From a virus, in the IMG/VR virus record IMGVR_UViG_3300033146_000850, positions 62,001-126,000 of that record: a stretch of 64,000 bases of DNA. One strand, given 5' to 3'. The notes under the pieces were generated by a model. It had not been told where the DNA came from. It searched no databases and saw only the letters and a program-made list of their open reading frames with translations. Below are positions 18,715 to 27,377 of the stretch, in pieces (positions within the stretch are counted from its first letter, which is position 1; each line of letters begins with the position of its first letter). Both the position numbers and the translations under genes were made by a program.

Positions 18715-19490
18715 TGTTTTATAGAGCAGTTGTTGAAAATAATAAAGACCCCAAAAACCTGCAAAGAGTTCAAGTAAGAGTGTTAGGTGTACATTCACAA
18801 GATAAAAAAGACATACCTTTGAGTGTTTTACCTTGGGCAGAGCCTTGTTTACCAATAACTAGTGGTAAAATTGATAAAGGGTACGGCACATTTGAAGTTC
18901 CTGATATTGGTGATTGGGTATGGGTATTTTTTGAAGAATGTGATATCATCAAACAATATCCCAAATTTTTTGGTATAATTAGAGGTCAAAATGATACACA
19001 CCCCCAATATAAACAAGGGGATAATGTTGTAAAAAAAGACAGATGGGATAATACTTCTATTATTGATGAAACACACGAAGAATATACTGACCATTTTGGA
19101 AACCACATAGTAGCAAATGAAGATTTTATCACTATAACAAATGGAAACTCCACTGCTAACGTTAAAATAGATAAAGATGGGAATGTAACCATCAATAATG
19201 AGGGTGAATTAGTAATAAATTCAAATAAAACAATATCTATTGGTGGAAAGGATACCGATAATAATAGAAATGCTAAATCACCTGCAAAAGGAAGAACTCC
19301 TATTGTTAATTGGTCTGGGTTAGAATCTTACATTGTAGCATTAGAGGCTTGGTTAGATTCACACGTACATACAGGCAATCTATCATATCCAACCACACCA
19401 CCAGTAATACAATATACCAATATAGGACAACCACTCCACGAAAATATAAACTCACCAAAAATACAAATATCAACAACAGGGGATATATGA
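18714..19490 (+). CDS. gp5: baseplate spike protein gp5-like, OB-fold, no lysozyme domain
   Basis: 258 residues against 575 in T4 gp5. The N-terminal OB-fold is evident: NPKNLQRVQVRVLGVHS-type opening with DPKNLQRVQVRVLGVHS (residues 12-28), LPWAEPCLP, and VPDIGDWVWVFFEECD. The T4 lysozyme domain is absent. After the OB-fold come repeated short beta segments (VKIDKDGNVTINNEGELVI) like the start of a beta-helix spike, then a C-terminal tail containing SHVHTGNLSYPTTPP, a motif found in GpV-type spikes. Peptidoglycan digestion during entry must therefore be done by another protein or not be needed. Confidence 0.85.
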   Translation: MFYRAVVENNKDPKNLQRVQVRVLGVHSQDKKDIPLSVLPWAEPCLPITSGKIDKGYGTFEVPDIGDWVWVFFEECDIIKQYPKFFGIIRGQNDTHPQYKQGDNVVKKDRWDNTSIIDETHEEYTDHFGNHIVANEDFITITNGNSTANVKIDKDGNVTINNEGELVINSNKTISIGGKDTDNNRNAKSPAKGRTPIVNWSGLESYIVALEAWLDSHVHTGNLSYPTTPPVIQYTNIGQPLHENINSPKIQISTTGDI

Positions 19491-20014
19491 TGAAATTAAG
19501 CTCATATTTGATAAAAAGGTATGGTCACGGTGATGCAAACAACATCAGTTCAAATGGAACTAAAATATTAGATAATTTAGGGGAATCTATTCAAAAATAC
19601 ACATCACAAATCATAACCCCATTAACCATAGATATTAAAAATGGCATACCTCACGTTTCATCAGAATATGACAATTGTTGGGATGAAATAACATCTAATT
19701 TTGAAGATATTGAAAATAAAGCAAAATTGTTAGATGAAACTGAATTAATACATTATTATGCTAAAACTTGGGCAGATAATATTGGGGAATTACTAATAAT
19801 AAAAGCAACATTGGGAACTTCTTTGAATATGTTAACATTAAATTTATATGATGGGATATTTAATTCTTGGGGAATAATAAGAGATAATTTATTAAAAAAT
19901 ATAAATAATAAACCTATAAATTTTTCATTTAGTCCAGCACCTGATATATTTCGAGCTACATTGTGTAAATATAGTGATGAATGGATGAATATATATGGGT
20001 TTTCATCTTTTTAA
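19490..20014 (+). CDS. hypothetical virion-block protein, 174 aa
   Basis: The start is ATG 19490 (or the adjacent in-frame ATG 19487), after AGGGG, overlapping the gp5 stop; the longer reading frame upstream lies inside gp5 and is rejected. Mostly helical with a WDEITSNFEDIENKAKLLDE segment and a C-terminal WMNIYGFSSF. No family recognised. Tight coupling to gp5 suggests a small hub or tail assembly factor (inference). Confidence 0.65.
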   Translation: MKLSSYLIKRYGHGDANNISSNGTKILDNLGESIQKYTSQIITPLTIDIKNGIPHVSSEYDNCWDEITSNFEDIENKAKLLDETELIHYYAKTWADNIGELLIIKATLGTSLNMLTLNLYDGIFNSWGIIRDNLLKNINNKPINFSFSPAPDIFRATLCKYSDEWMNIYGFSSF

Positions 20015-20052
20015 TTATATATTATCATTATTAATAATATTAAGAGGTAATA

Positions 20053-20757
20053 ATGGGGAATAAAAGACCTACAAAATATTTACAAGGGGTTTATAGACCT
20101 AGACATCCTGAAAAATATAAAGGTAATATTAATGATATAATATATAGAAGCAGTTATGAATTACAATTTATGCATTATTGTGACTCAAACCCATCAATTA
20201 TACATTGGGGGTCAGAAGAAGTTGTTATACCATACCTTAAACCCACAGATAATAGGATTCATAAATATTATCTTGATTTTTGGATAGAATATATATCAAA
20301 TGAATATGAACAACAAGATGATTATTGGGAAGAAATAATTGAATCAAATTATACGGAAGACCAAAAAATACAAATACAACTAATTAAAGAGGGTAAACAC
20401 CCTAAAATAAAACCAATAATAAATATTGTGAAAATACCTAATAATGAAATAGGCAAAGTCAATGATATATATTTATCTGAAACAACAGGTGTTCTATTTA
20501 TTAAAAAACAAGGAAAATACGTGACTGATAAGAATGGGGAACGAATTGGAAAAATAAAAAAAGCAATAATAGAAATAAAACCACATATTCAAACAGAAAG
20601 ACCCAAAAAACAATCAAGAATAACTGAATCTTATAAGAAAAAATGTATAACTTACAGTATAAATAATGCTAAATGGGATGCTGCTGAACAATTTGCAACA
20701 AAACATAATATGGAGTTCATAATAATAACAGAAAAATGGTTAAAAAATATAAAATGA
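20053..20757 (+). CDS. gp4: head completion protein gp4 (nuclease-like fold)
   Basis: 234 residues (T4 gp4: 150). Signature elements: QGVYRPRHPEKYKGN near residues 11-25, IYRSSYELQFMHYCDSNP (about 30-47), WGSEEVVIPY, then HKYYLDFWIEYI and, after an insertion, AIIEIKPHIQ. The E ... D-F ... E-I-K arrangement is that of the PD-(D/E)xK nuclease fold. gp4 finishes the filled head before tail joining. Compared with T4 there is an insertion of some 70 residues between the DF strand and the EIK strand. The ribosome binding site is AGAGG. Confidence 0.85.
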   Translation: MGNKRPTKYLQGVYRPRHPEKYKGNINDIIYRSSYELQFMHYCDSNPSIIHWGSEEVVIPYLKPTDNRIHKYYLDFWIEYISNEYEQQDDYWEEIIESNYTEDQKIQIQLIKEGKHPKIKPIINIVKIPNNEIGKVNDIYLSETTGVLFIKKQGKYVTDKNGERIGKIKKAIIEIKPHIQTERPKKQSRITESYKKKCITYSINNAKWDAAEQFATKHNMEFIIITEKWLKNIK

Positions 20758-21149
20758 TAAAGAATAAAATAATAAAAAATAGCATATGGAAAATTGATTG
20801 GGATAATAAACAATTAATATTATTAAACAATGATTCAATATACTTTTTACCAATTAAAGGGAAAACAGGGGTAATATTAGATGTGAGTGATTTACCAACA
20901 TCTATAAAAAAAATGATTATTAAACAATTTATAGTTCAAAAAAATATAATTAAAAAGAAAAAGTCATATAGACATAAAAAATCTAATAGTTTCCCAATAT
21001 TGCAACAAATTCTATCTTTTGCAATCAATCTACCAAATAATTCAATAAATTTAAACGATAGAATCACTATATTTAAATACAGTGATGAAAAATCTCTTGA
21101 TTTTAGTGTTAGAGAAAAAATAAATTATATATTGCAAAGTTATAAATAA
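20754..21149 (+). CDS. hypothetical basic protein, 131 aa
   Basis: Start ATG 20754 overlaps the gp4 stop (ATGA), which I prefer over an in-frame ATG at 20736; neither has a strong ribosome binding site. Lys/Ile/Asn-rich with a very basic stretch (IKKKKSYRHKKSN) in the middle. No recognised domain. A nucleic-acid or capsid contact is possible from the charge only. Confidence 0.55.
   Translation: MIKNKIIKNSIWKIDWDNKQLILLNNDSIYFLPIKGKTGVILDVSDLPTSIKKMIIKQFIVQKNIIKKKKSYRHKKSNSFPILQQILSFAINLPNNSINLNDRITIFKYSDEKSLDFSVREKINYILQSYK
21141..21148 (+). promoter_or_regulatory. putative late promoter TATAAATA
   Basis: Exact late consensus, followed by ATTATAG, 38 bp upstream of the 21186 gene. It overlaps the stop region of the preceding gene. 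Confidence 0.6.
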
Positions 21150-21185
21150 TTATAGAAATTAGAACCAATAATAAGGAGAAATACT

Positions 21186-22163
21186 ATGTCAATTACAGTT
21201 ACATCAAATAAAACTTTCAATATTCCACAGGATATTAGGGATATTCAAGGAGGTTCAACAGCAAGAATTAAGCGTATATCGGCAGATGGTGTTATACCAG
21301 TGGTATTAGAGGGTACTGCAAATTTAAATATTCATGATGATATTAAAAACGGAAGATATATTTGTCTTCAAGAGGGTGCAACCCTGGATACTATAATTAG
21401 TAAGAGAATTGAGTCAGTAAACCTTAAACCAAATATAGCAACTGGAATTGTGGAAATTGACCCATCAAATAAATCGATTGTAATAGGAACAGGTACAACT
21501 TTTACAACTGAATTATATGAAACAACATATATTGAAATTGATGGACATAAAAAATATATCAAAACAATTATTGATGATACACATCTTGAAATTTATAATA
21601 AATTTACAGAAGATATATATGATGAGCAACAATTAACATACTTCACAGTTGAAATAACATTACAAAACCCTAGAGGTGAACATTGGGATACATTCCCAAC
21701 AACTGACACATTGTGTTTATGGACAATTAAAGATAATACCAGATATTTGAGTGATTTTAAAATCGAATTATATTATATGATTCAAAGCAAAACAGCAAAT
21801 CAAATAGTATTTGACATATCTTATACTCCAAATGGAGCAGTAGATATGAAATTAGAAAGAGCTTCATATCAACACGATTTAACACAGGAGAATTTTAGAA
21901 CTCACGATATATTTAATGATGATTCATATATATACGAGGCAAAAGATACATCTGGTACATACACTAAAAACATCTATACGTGGACTAATACAGGGGCTGG
22001 GTCTAAAGTATCGCTTAGAAGTGAATTAGGGGTTACACTAGAAGACCAATTGATAAAAATGGTAATATACCCTGACGGTATGGCTGATGACTCTATCATT
22101 AATGTTGATGTTAAAGAGAATACATTAGGTAAAAGATTTACAGCTAATTTTAGTAGGGTTTAA
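21186..22163 (+). CDS. putative virion structural protein, 325 aa
   Basis: Strong ribosome binding site AAGGAG and an exact late promoter motif directly upstream. The sequence is beta-rich (many V/I/T alternations, NPRGEHWDTFPTTDTLCLW, GAGSKVSLRSELG). I do not recognise the family. Standing alone between the head-completion gene and the portal gene, with strong expression signals, it is probably an abundant virion protein such as a neck, decoration or fibre component; that is inference. Confidence 0.65.
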   Translation: MSITVTSNKTFNIPQDIRDIQGGSTARIKRISADGVIPVVLEGTANLNIHDDIKNGRYICLQEGATLDTIISKRIESVNLKPNIATGIVEIDPSNKSIVIGTGTTFTTELYETTYIEIDGHKKYIKTIIDDTHLEIYNKFTEDIYDEQQLTYFTVEITLQNPRGEHWDTFPTTDTLCLWTIKDNTRYLSDFKIELYYMIQSKTANQIVFDISYTPNGAVDMKLERASYQHDLTQENFRTHDIFNDDSYIYEAKDTSGTYTKNIYTWTNTGAGSKVSLRSELGVTLEDQLIKMVIYPDGMADDSIINVDVKENTLGKRFTANFSRV

Positions 22164-22176
22164 AGGGGATTTTAAT

Positions 22177-23862
22177 ATGAGTATGTTTAATTTTATGAAT
22201 AAATTGAAAAGCCATAAAACAGTAGAAGACAAAATGGATAGAATTATCGATAAAGGTTTTAAACGAAACAATGCCGATACATCCAAGAATAAAGAATATA
22301 CTACTGAATTTGGTGAATATTATGGGAAAGATGGTTCAATTAGAATAGATGGTTTTATGAATGAGGCTACTAATTATCTAACATCTAATGTGTATGACCT
22401 CGAACATAAACAAGCAATTGAAAAATATAGATATATGTCAACTCTACCAGAGGTTGATGATGCAATTGAAGAAGTTGTAAATGAAGCCATCGTTAATGAT
22501 GAACTTGAAGATGATATGGTTAAAATTAGTTTTAAAGGTGATGAAATAGGTGAAAATTTACAAGATGTAATACAAGAAGAATTTGAATATGTTAGGGATA
22601 TATTGTTGGATTTTAAAAATAATGGTCAAAAACTATTTAGGCAATGGTATATAGATGGATGTTTATATTTAGAGAAAGTATTTAACCCTGAGAACGTTCG
22701 TAAAGGAATATTAAAAATAAATCCATTGGATAGTCAATACGTAACATATTATACTGTATTGGATGATGACACGAGCAAAAATGGTAAACATTATTCTATG
22801 GATAGTTTCTACAAGGAATCAATTGTTGATGAGTTCTTTATAGTTAAAAAACCTAATTTTTCATCTAATTATTATAACACTAATAATATGATGTTCAACA
22901 TACCTAGAAGTGGGTCATCAGTGGATAGTATGCAATCCAAAAGAGTTCCTATTGAACTAATAACATATATTGATTCAGGTCTTTACCATCCGAAAAAATA
23001 TTATCCATACTCACATTTACACAAAGCATTAAAAGTTTCAAACCAACTAACATTATTAGAAGATGCTCTATTAATATATCGTATAACTAGAGCACCTGAA
23101 CGAAGAATATTTTTTATAGAAGTAGGTAATATGCCTGCGAATAAAGCTGAGGAATATATTAATAAATTAATGAGACAATACCGTCAAGAAAAGGTATATG
23201 ATGTTAATACTGGACAAATAAATGAAAAAGGTGCTTTTATGGCTATGACCGAGGACTTTTGGTTGCCTAGACGAAACGGACAATCAACTACAGAGGTTAC
23301 AACCTTACAAGGTGGTCAAAATTTATCAGAAGTTGAAGATTTAAATTATTTTGCCAATAAAATATGGAGAGCTTTGAAGGTTCCATATACAAGAAGAGCA
23401 GATAAAGAAAATAATGGTGTTCAATTTAACAGTGGTAGAGAATTAACTATTGAAGAATTGAAATTTTTTAAATTCATATTAAAACTTAGAAAAGAGTTTT
23501 CTAGAATTTTTGATGATTTATTAACTACACAATTAATATCTAAACGTATAATCAATGCAGATGAAGTTGATGATGTAGTTTCAAAATTAAAATATATTTA
23601 TAATAATGATAATTATTTTTCACAATTTTTAAAATTAGATATTTTATCCCAAAGATTAGATGTTTTGAATAATATAGACCAATATGTAGGTAAATATTTC
23701 TCAATAGAGTATGTATATAAAGATATATTTGAAATGTCAGATGAAGAAATTAAAAATATGAGAGATTCAATAGAAAAGGATAAAGAAATGGGTGCAACAG
23801 AAGATATTGATGACAATAATATGGGTAGTGGACAAGATGATTTACCACCACCTCCAAGATAA
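22177..23862 (+). CDS. gp20: portal protein gp20
   Basis: 561 residues (T4: 524). Clear gp20 features: KYRYMSTLPEVDDAIEEVVN (about residues 88-107), a KINPLDSQYV stretch, LTLLEDALLIYRITRAPERR (about 289-308), FWLPRRNGQSTTEVTTLQGG (about 366-385), and YFANKIWRALKVPYTR. The portal forms the dodecameric DNA gate of the prohead and the docking site for terminase. The ribosome binding site is AAGGGG. The C-terminus ends in an acidic tail with PPPPR. Confidence 0.95.
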   Translation: MSMFNFMNKLKSHKTVEDKMDRIIDKGFKRNNADTSKNKEYTTEFGEYYGKDGSIRIDGFMNEATNYLTSNVYDLEHKQAIEKYRYMSTLPEVDDAIEEVVNEAIVNDELEDDMVKISFKGDEIGENLQDVIQEEFEYVRDILLDFKNNGQKLFRQWYIDGCLYLEKVFNPENVRKGILKINPLDSQYVTYYTVLDDDTSKNGKHYSMDSFYKESIVDEFFIVKKPNFSSNYYNTNNMMFNIPRSGSSVDSMQSKRVPIELITYIDSGLYHPKKYYPYSHLHKALKVSNQLTLLEDALLIYRITRAPERRIFFIEVGNMPANKAEEYINKLMRQYRQEKVYDVNTGQINEKGAFMAMTEDFWLPRRNGQSTTEVTTLQGGQNLSEVEDLNYFANKIWRALKVPYTRRADKENNGVQFNSGRELTIEELKFFKFILKLRKEFSRIFDDLLTTQLISKRIINADEVDDVVSKLKYIYNNDNYFSQFLKLDILSQRLDVLNNIDQYVGKYFSIEYVYKDIFEMSDEEIKNMRDSIEKDKEMGATEDIDDNNMGSGQDDLPPPPR

Positions 23863-23875
23863 TCAATATAAAAAT

Positions 23876-23883
23876 CATAAATA
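23876..23883 (+). promoter_or_regulatory. putative late promoter CATAAATA
   Basis: CATAAATAATTA lies 36 bp before the WG-repeat gene and at the head of the 21-22-23 assembly genes; same motif and spacing as at 1616. Confidence 0.5.
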
Positions 23884-23918
23884 ATTAATAACAAAACTAA
23901 ATTAGAGGGTTGAAACAT

Positions 23919-24941
23919 ATGAAACTCAATAAAAATAATATTATTAAACAGTTGGATGATATTTTTGAATCTCAAATGAAAACCTTTTTAGATGAAAAAG
24001 AATGGAATGAATATGAAAAATTAAAAACTCAAAAAGAAAATGTTAAAAAAATAACAGGATTAGAAGTTAAAATGTTTTATAAGAATGATATTACAAACAT
24101 TGATGAATTTATGATTAAACATATAAACAATAGTAAAAAACAATTTAAAAATGCATTAAATGAAAATGGTAAATCTATAATTGTATTATATAAAAAGGGA
24201 CGAACTTGTTTAGTTGATGGTAGATGGGATAAATGTGAAGAATACTTAATAAACACGAAAAAAGGAATAAGATTAGGGGTATATAAAGAGGGTTTATGTG
24301 GATTTATAGATGATACAGGTAAAATAAAAGTTAAACCAGTATACTCAAAAATAAAAGGGGATGATGGTATAATAACACCTATACACGAAAAAATGTTTTG
24401 GGTTAAAAAACACGGTAATGACAATTTTTCATATGGTTTGGTTTCGTGTGAAGGAAAAGAACTAACTCCATTTGAATTTTCACCAATAGGTAAAAAATTT
24501 TTTAAATTTGGATTGAAGGAATATATACTAGGTCAAACTAAAAAAGGGGATGGTGTATATTCTATATCTAACAAGAAATTCATAATACCAGAGGGATTAT
24601 ATAGTAAAATAATAACAAATACAACAAAAAAAATATTCATTATAAAAACTAAAAATAATAAATTTGGAGTTATTAAAAATGACGTTGTAATAGTTAAACC
24701 CGAATATGACCAACTAAATGTATTAGAAAATAATACATTTCAAGTGACTAAAAATAAAAAAATAGGGGTGATTAATGAAAAAGGTGAACAGGTTATACCA
24801 CTAATATATGAAAAAATAGTATCTTATGATAAAAATAATTCAGAATTGACATTAACAACAACAGAAAATAATAATCAACTATATGATGTGTTTAATACAC
24901 ACGGTAAACGGATTCGTCACGCAATTAAAGGAGGCATATAA
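23919..24941 (+). CDS. WG-repeat protein in the head gene block
   Basis: 340 residues from ATG 23919, about 10 bases after AGAGGG; an upstream TTG at 23910 is possible. Several WG/KWG repeat units are visible in the C-terminal two thirds, for example EGLCGFIDDTGKIKVKPVY and NKKIGVINEKGEQVIPLIYE, each a short beta-hairpin with G-V/F-I-D/N-x-x-G-x followed by P-x-Y. The N-terminal 90 residues are helical and charged. It ends by overlapping the protease gene by one base. Position between portal and prohead protease suggests a role in prohead assembly, but no such WG protein is part of T4. Confidence 0.75.
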   Translation: MKLNKNNIIKQLDDIFESQMKTFLDEKEWNEYEKLKTQKENVKKITGLEVKMFYKNDITNIDEFMIKHINNSKKQFKNALNENGKSIIVLYKKGRTCLVDGRWDKCEEYLINTKKGIRLGVYKEGLCGFIDDTGKIKVKPVYSKIKGDDGIITPIHEKMFWVKKHGNDNFSYGLVSCEGKELTPFEFSPIGKKFFKFGLKEYILGQTKKGDGVYSISNKKFIIPEGLYSKIITNTTKKIFIIKTKNNKFGVIKNDVVIVKPEYDQLNVLENNTFQVTKNKKIGVINEKGEQVIPLIYEKIVSYDKNNSELTLTTTENNNQLYDVFNTHGKRIRHAIKGGI

Positions 24942-25681
24942 TGACAAACCTAAAAACATTGATTGAACATTTTATAAATATCAATCCCAGAAATGACAAA
25001 CTCAAACCGTTAACAGAAACAATTGGACATAATAACTTTAATGCGTGTGAAATTATCACCGAAGATGTTGCTGGAATAGGACAACAAGTATATATCCAAG
25101 GTATTTTTTCAGAATTTAATACTAAAAATCAAAACGGAAGAATATATCCAAGAAATATTATGGAGCCTGAAATTATAAGATTTTATGAAAAATATGTTAA
25201 AACGAATAGAGCATTAGGTGAACTAGACCATCCAGATGGTCCTACAATCAATTTAGACAACGTATCTCATCGGATAGTTGACTTATGGTTCGAGGGGGAT
25301 AAAGTTTACGGTAAAGCATTAATAGGTGGTCCGAAAGGGGACGATGTTAAATCTATTTTAAAAATGGGTGGTGTACTAGGTGTATCATCACGGTCATTAG
25401 GCTCATTAAATCATAGAAATGAAGTTGATGAACTTCAAATTATAACTTGGGATATCGTTCACGAACCATCAGTAGCAAGTGCAATAATGACGGATTTAAC
25501 AGAGTCAATTAAACACAACAAACCGTTCGATTGGGTCAATGATAATACAGGGTTTATAACTGAAAATATTAAAAAAGAATTTAAAATCATAAATAACAAT
25601 ATGTTACTTACAAAAGAAGAGCGTGAGGATTATGCTGGACTGTATATTAAAAATTTTTTTAATAAACTATACAATGGGTAA
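24941..25681 (+). CDS. gp21: prohead core protease gp21
   Basis: 246 residues (T4: 212). The catalytic elements of this herpes-protease-like family are present: RALGELDHPDG with H97, NLDNVSHRIVDLWFEG with a second His (H110), and GVLGVSSRSLGS around residues 145-154 carrying the candidate serine nucleophile. It cleaves scaffold and capsid proteins at L/I-x-E sites during prohead maturation. It stands immediately before its substrates gp22 and gp23, as in T4. Confidence 0.92.
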   Translation: MTNLKTLIEHFININPRNDKLKPLTETIGHNNFNACEIITEDVAGIGQQVYIQGIFSEFNTKNQNGRIYPRNIMEPEIIRFYEKYVKTNRALGELDHPDGPTINLDNVSHRIVDLWFEGDKVYGKALIGGPKGDDVKSILKMGGVLGVSSRSLGSLNHRNEVDELQIITWDIVHEPSVASAIMTDLTESIKHNKPFDWVNDNTGFITENIKKEFKIINNNMLLTKEEREDYAGLYIKNFFNKLYNG

Positions 25682-25704
25682 TATTTATTAACAAGGAGGG
25701 CAGA

Positions 25705-27351
25705 ATGGCTAACAAAAAAAAGACAAGCAAGGGTAAGACTATTAGTAGAACACCCGAAGCTTCAATTCAAAATGCCAAGTCTAACATGAAGACTGACATT
25801 AAGCCAGGTATTAACAGTGAGATAAAAGACATTGTTAATGACATCCTAAATGGTAATCTTAAAAAAGTCATGCATTCAGACATCGCCAAGAAGATTGGTA
25901 TTAAAGAAAATGATGAAACGAATCTTGATGAAAAAGAATTAATTCTTGGTGGAAAAAAAGTATCTAATGATTTGGATGATGATTCTATGCAAGAAAAAGA
26001 AAACCTTGAAGATGTTGGCGAAGAAGATTTAGAAGAAAGTCACAGCAACGTGACTGATTTGATTTCTACCGTAGATAATTTTAAAAACAAAGCTGATAAT
26101 GCAACATTATCAACATCTAAACCATTATCCGAGGATGAAAAGGTTGAGGATGATGCCGATGTTGAGTTGAAATTATCTGAAATGGGTTACGGTGCGGATG
26201 ACGATGAAGTTGTATCAAAAGAGACTGGTATGGATGGTGTTGAGGATGAAGTGGAATTAGACCTTAGTTCTGTTGGATACGATGTTTCAGAGGAAGAACT
26301 CGAACTTGACCAATCTAATGAATTAGTTAAGGAAGAGGATGACGAACAAGACCCTGAAATGAGTCCTGCCGAAGATGAAACTGAAATGAGTTCAGTTGAA
26401 GGTGACGTTGAGATGGGTTCAGTTGAAGGTGACACTGAAATTGATTCAGTTGAAGGTGACGTTGAAATGGGTTCAGTTGAAGGTGACGTTGAAATGGGTT
26501 CAGTTGAAGGTGACACTGAAACACCTGAGGTAGAAGTTTCACAAATGGGTTATGAACAATTGTCAGATGAAGACAAAGCAGTTGTTGACGAAGCTATTCG
26601 AGAAGCTGATTCAATTAGAAAACAAATGAGTGCAGAGTTAGCTGGGATAGATGAATCAATTCTCCCTAAAGAGAAAAAAGAAAAACTTGAAGTTTATTTT
26701 GAAATGTTAACTGATGAAAAAGCAAAAATCATATCTAAAAAAACTGTAGCCAATGTTATTGAACATACAGATGCATATATGAAACGTGTAGTTAGTGATT
26801 TTGTTAAATCAAAACAATCTGAAATTAAAGAAGCAATTGAAAGCACTAAAAAAGCTGAAATATTTGAGGACTTTAAATATATGGTTGAAAAATTATACGG
26901 AACATCTACTACTGATATTTTAGAATCTAAGAAAACAGAAGAGTTTCTTATTAATGTTATTTCAGAAATGAAAAAAACAAATAGCAAACTTGAAAAAAGA
27001 TTAGTAGAATCTAAAAATGTAGTTGATAAAATGAGATGTACATTGATATTCAACGAAGCTACAAAAAATATGATTTATACAGATAAAGAAAGGGTTGCTG
27101 AATTTATGGAATCTTTTGATTATTCAACATCTAAAGATTTTAAAAATAAATTAGATATAGTTATTGAAAAAATTATTTCTTTAAATGAGAATAAAAAAAC
27201 AGTTAAAGATATCAAAAAAACAACAACCAGAACGTTAAATATCAATGAGAAAAAGATTTCTAACGCTGTAAAGAAACAAAAGTTGAATGAAACAAATGTA
27301 GATATTGTTGAAGAAATAGACCCTAATAAGTTTAATAGTAGTTTTTTTTAA
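25705..27351 (+). CDS. gp22: prohead core scaffolding protein gp22-like
   Basis: 548 residues (T4 gp22: 269). The strong ribosome binding site AAGGAGGG fits an abundant protein. The C-terminal half (about residues 280-500) is helical with the gp22 layout: a long charged coil, ESILPKEKKEKLEVYFEMLT, a YMKRVVSDFVKSK segment and repeated coils. The N-terminal half is an acidic, low-complexity extension that includes five 9-residue repeats SVEGDxExx (about 230-274). The scaffold shapes the prohead and is then degraded by gp21. The N-terminal extension may combine the job of the small acidic core proteins gp67/gp68 (inference). Confidence 0.85.
   Translation: MANKKKTSKGKTISRTPEASIQNAKSNMKTDIKPGINSEIKDIVNDILNGNLKKVMHSDIAKKIGIKENDETNLDEKELILGGKKVSNDLDDDSMQEKENLEDVGEEDLEESHSNVTDLISTVDNFKNKADNATLSTSKPLSEDEKVEDDADVELKLSEMGYGADDDEVVSKETGMDGVEDEVELDLSSVGYDVSEEELELDQSNELVKEEDDEQDPEMSPAEDETEMSSVEGDVEMGSVEGDTEIDSVEGDVEMGSVEGDVEMGSVEGDTETPEVEVSQMGYEQLSDEDKAVVDEAIREADSIRKQMSAELAGIDESILPKEKKEKLEVYFEMLTDEKAKIISKKTVANVIEHTDAYMKRVVSDFVKSKQSEIKEAIESTKKAEIFEDFKYMVEKLYGTSTTDILESKKTEEFLINVISEMKKTNSKLEKRLVESKNVVDKMRCTLIFNEATKNMIYTDKERVAEFMESFDYSTSKDFKNKLDIVIEKIISLNENKKTVKDIKKTTTRTLNINEKKISNAVKKQKLNETNVDIVEEIDPNKFNSSFF
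26392..26526 (+). repeat. five 27-bp tandem repeats within the scaffold gene
   Basis: Five in-frame 27-bp units starting at 26392, 26419, 26446, 26473 and 26500, encoding SVEGDVEMG, SVEGDTEID, SVEGDVEMG, SVEGDVEMG and SVEGDTETP. The near identity at DNA level points to recent expansion, so copy number probably varies among relatives. Confidence 0.9.
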
Positions 27352-27377
27352 TAAGAATTTTGTAAAGGAGATACGTA

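Noticed and set aside
19310-19489. 59-codon upstream extension of the 19490 gene
   Set aside because: It lies entirely inside gp5 in another frame, and a good AGGGG site precedes the ATGATG at the gp5 stop.
18714-19490. Lysozyme domain expected in a gp5 homologue
   Set aside because: Length and sequence leave only the OB-fold and spike-like part; no glycosidase motif.
26187-26542. Two antisense ORFs opposite the scaffold repeats
   Set aside because: Ser/Pro- and Gln-rich translations are shadows of the 27-bp repeats of the acidic scaffold gene.
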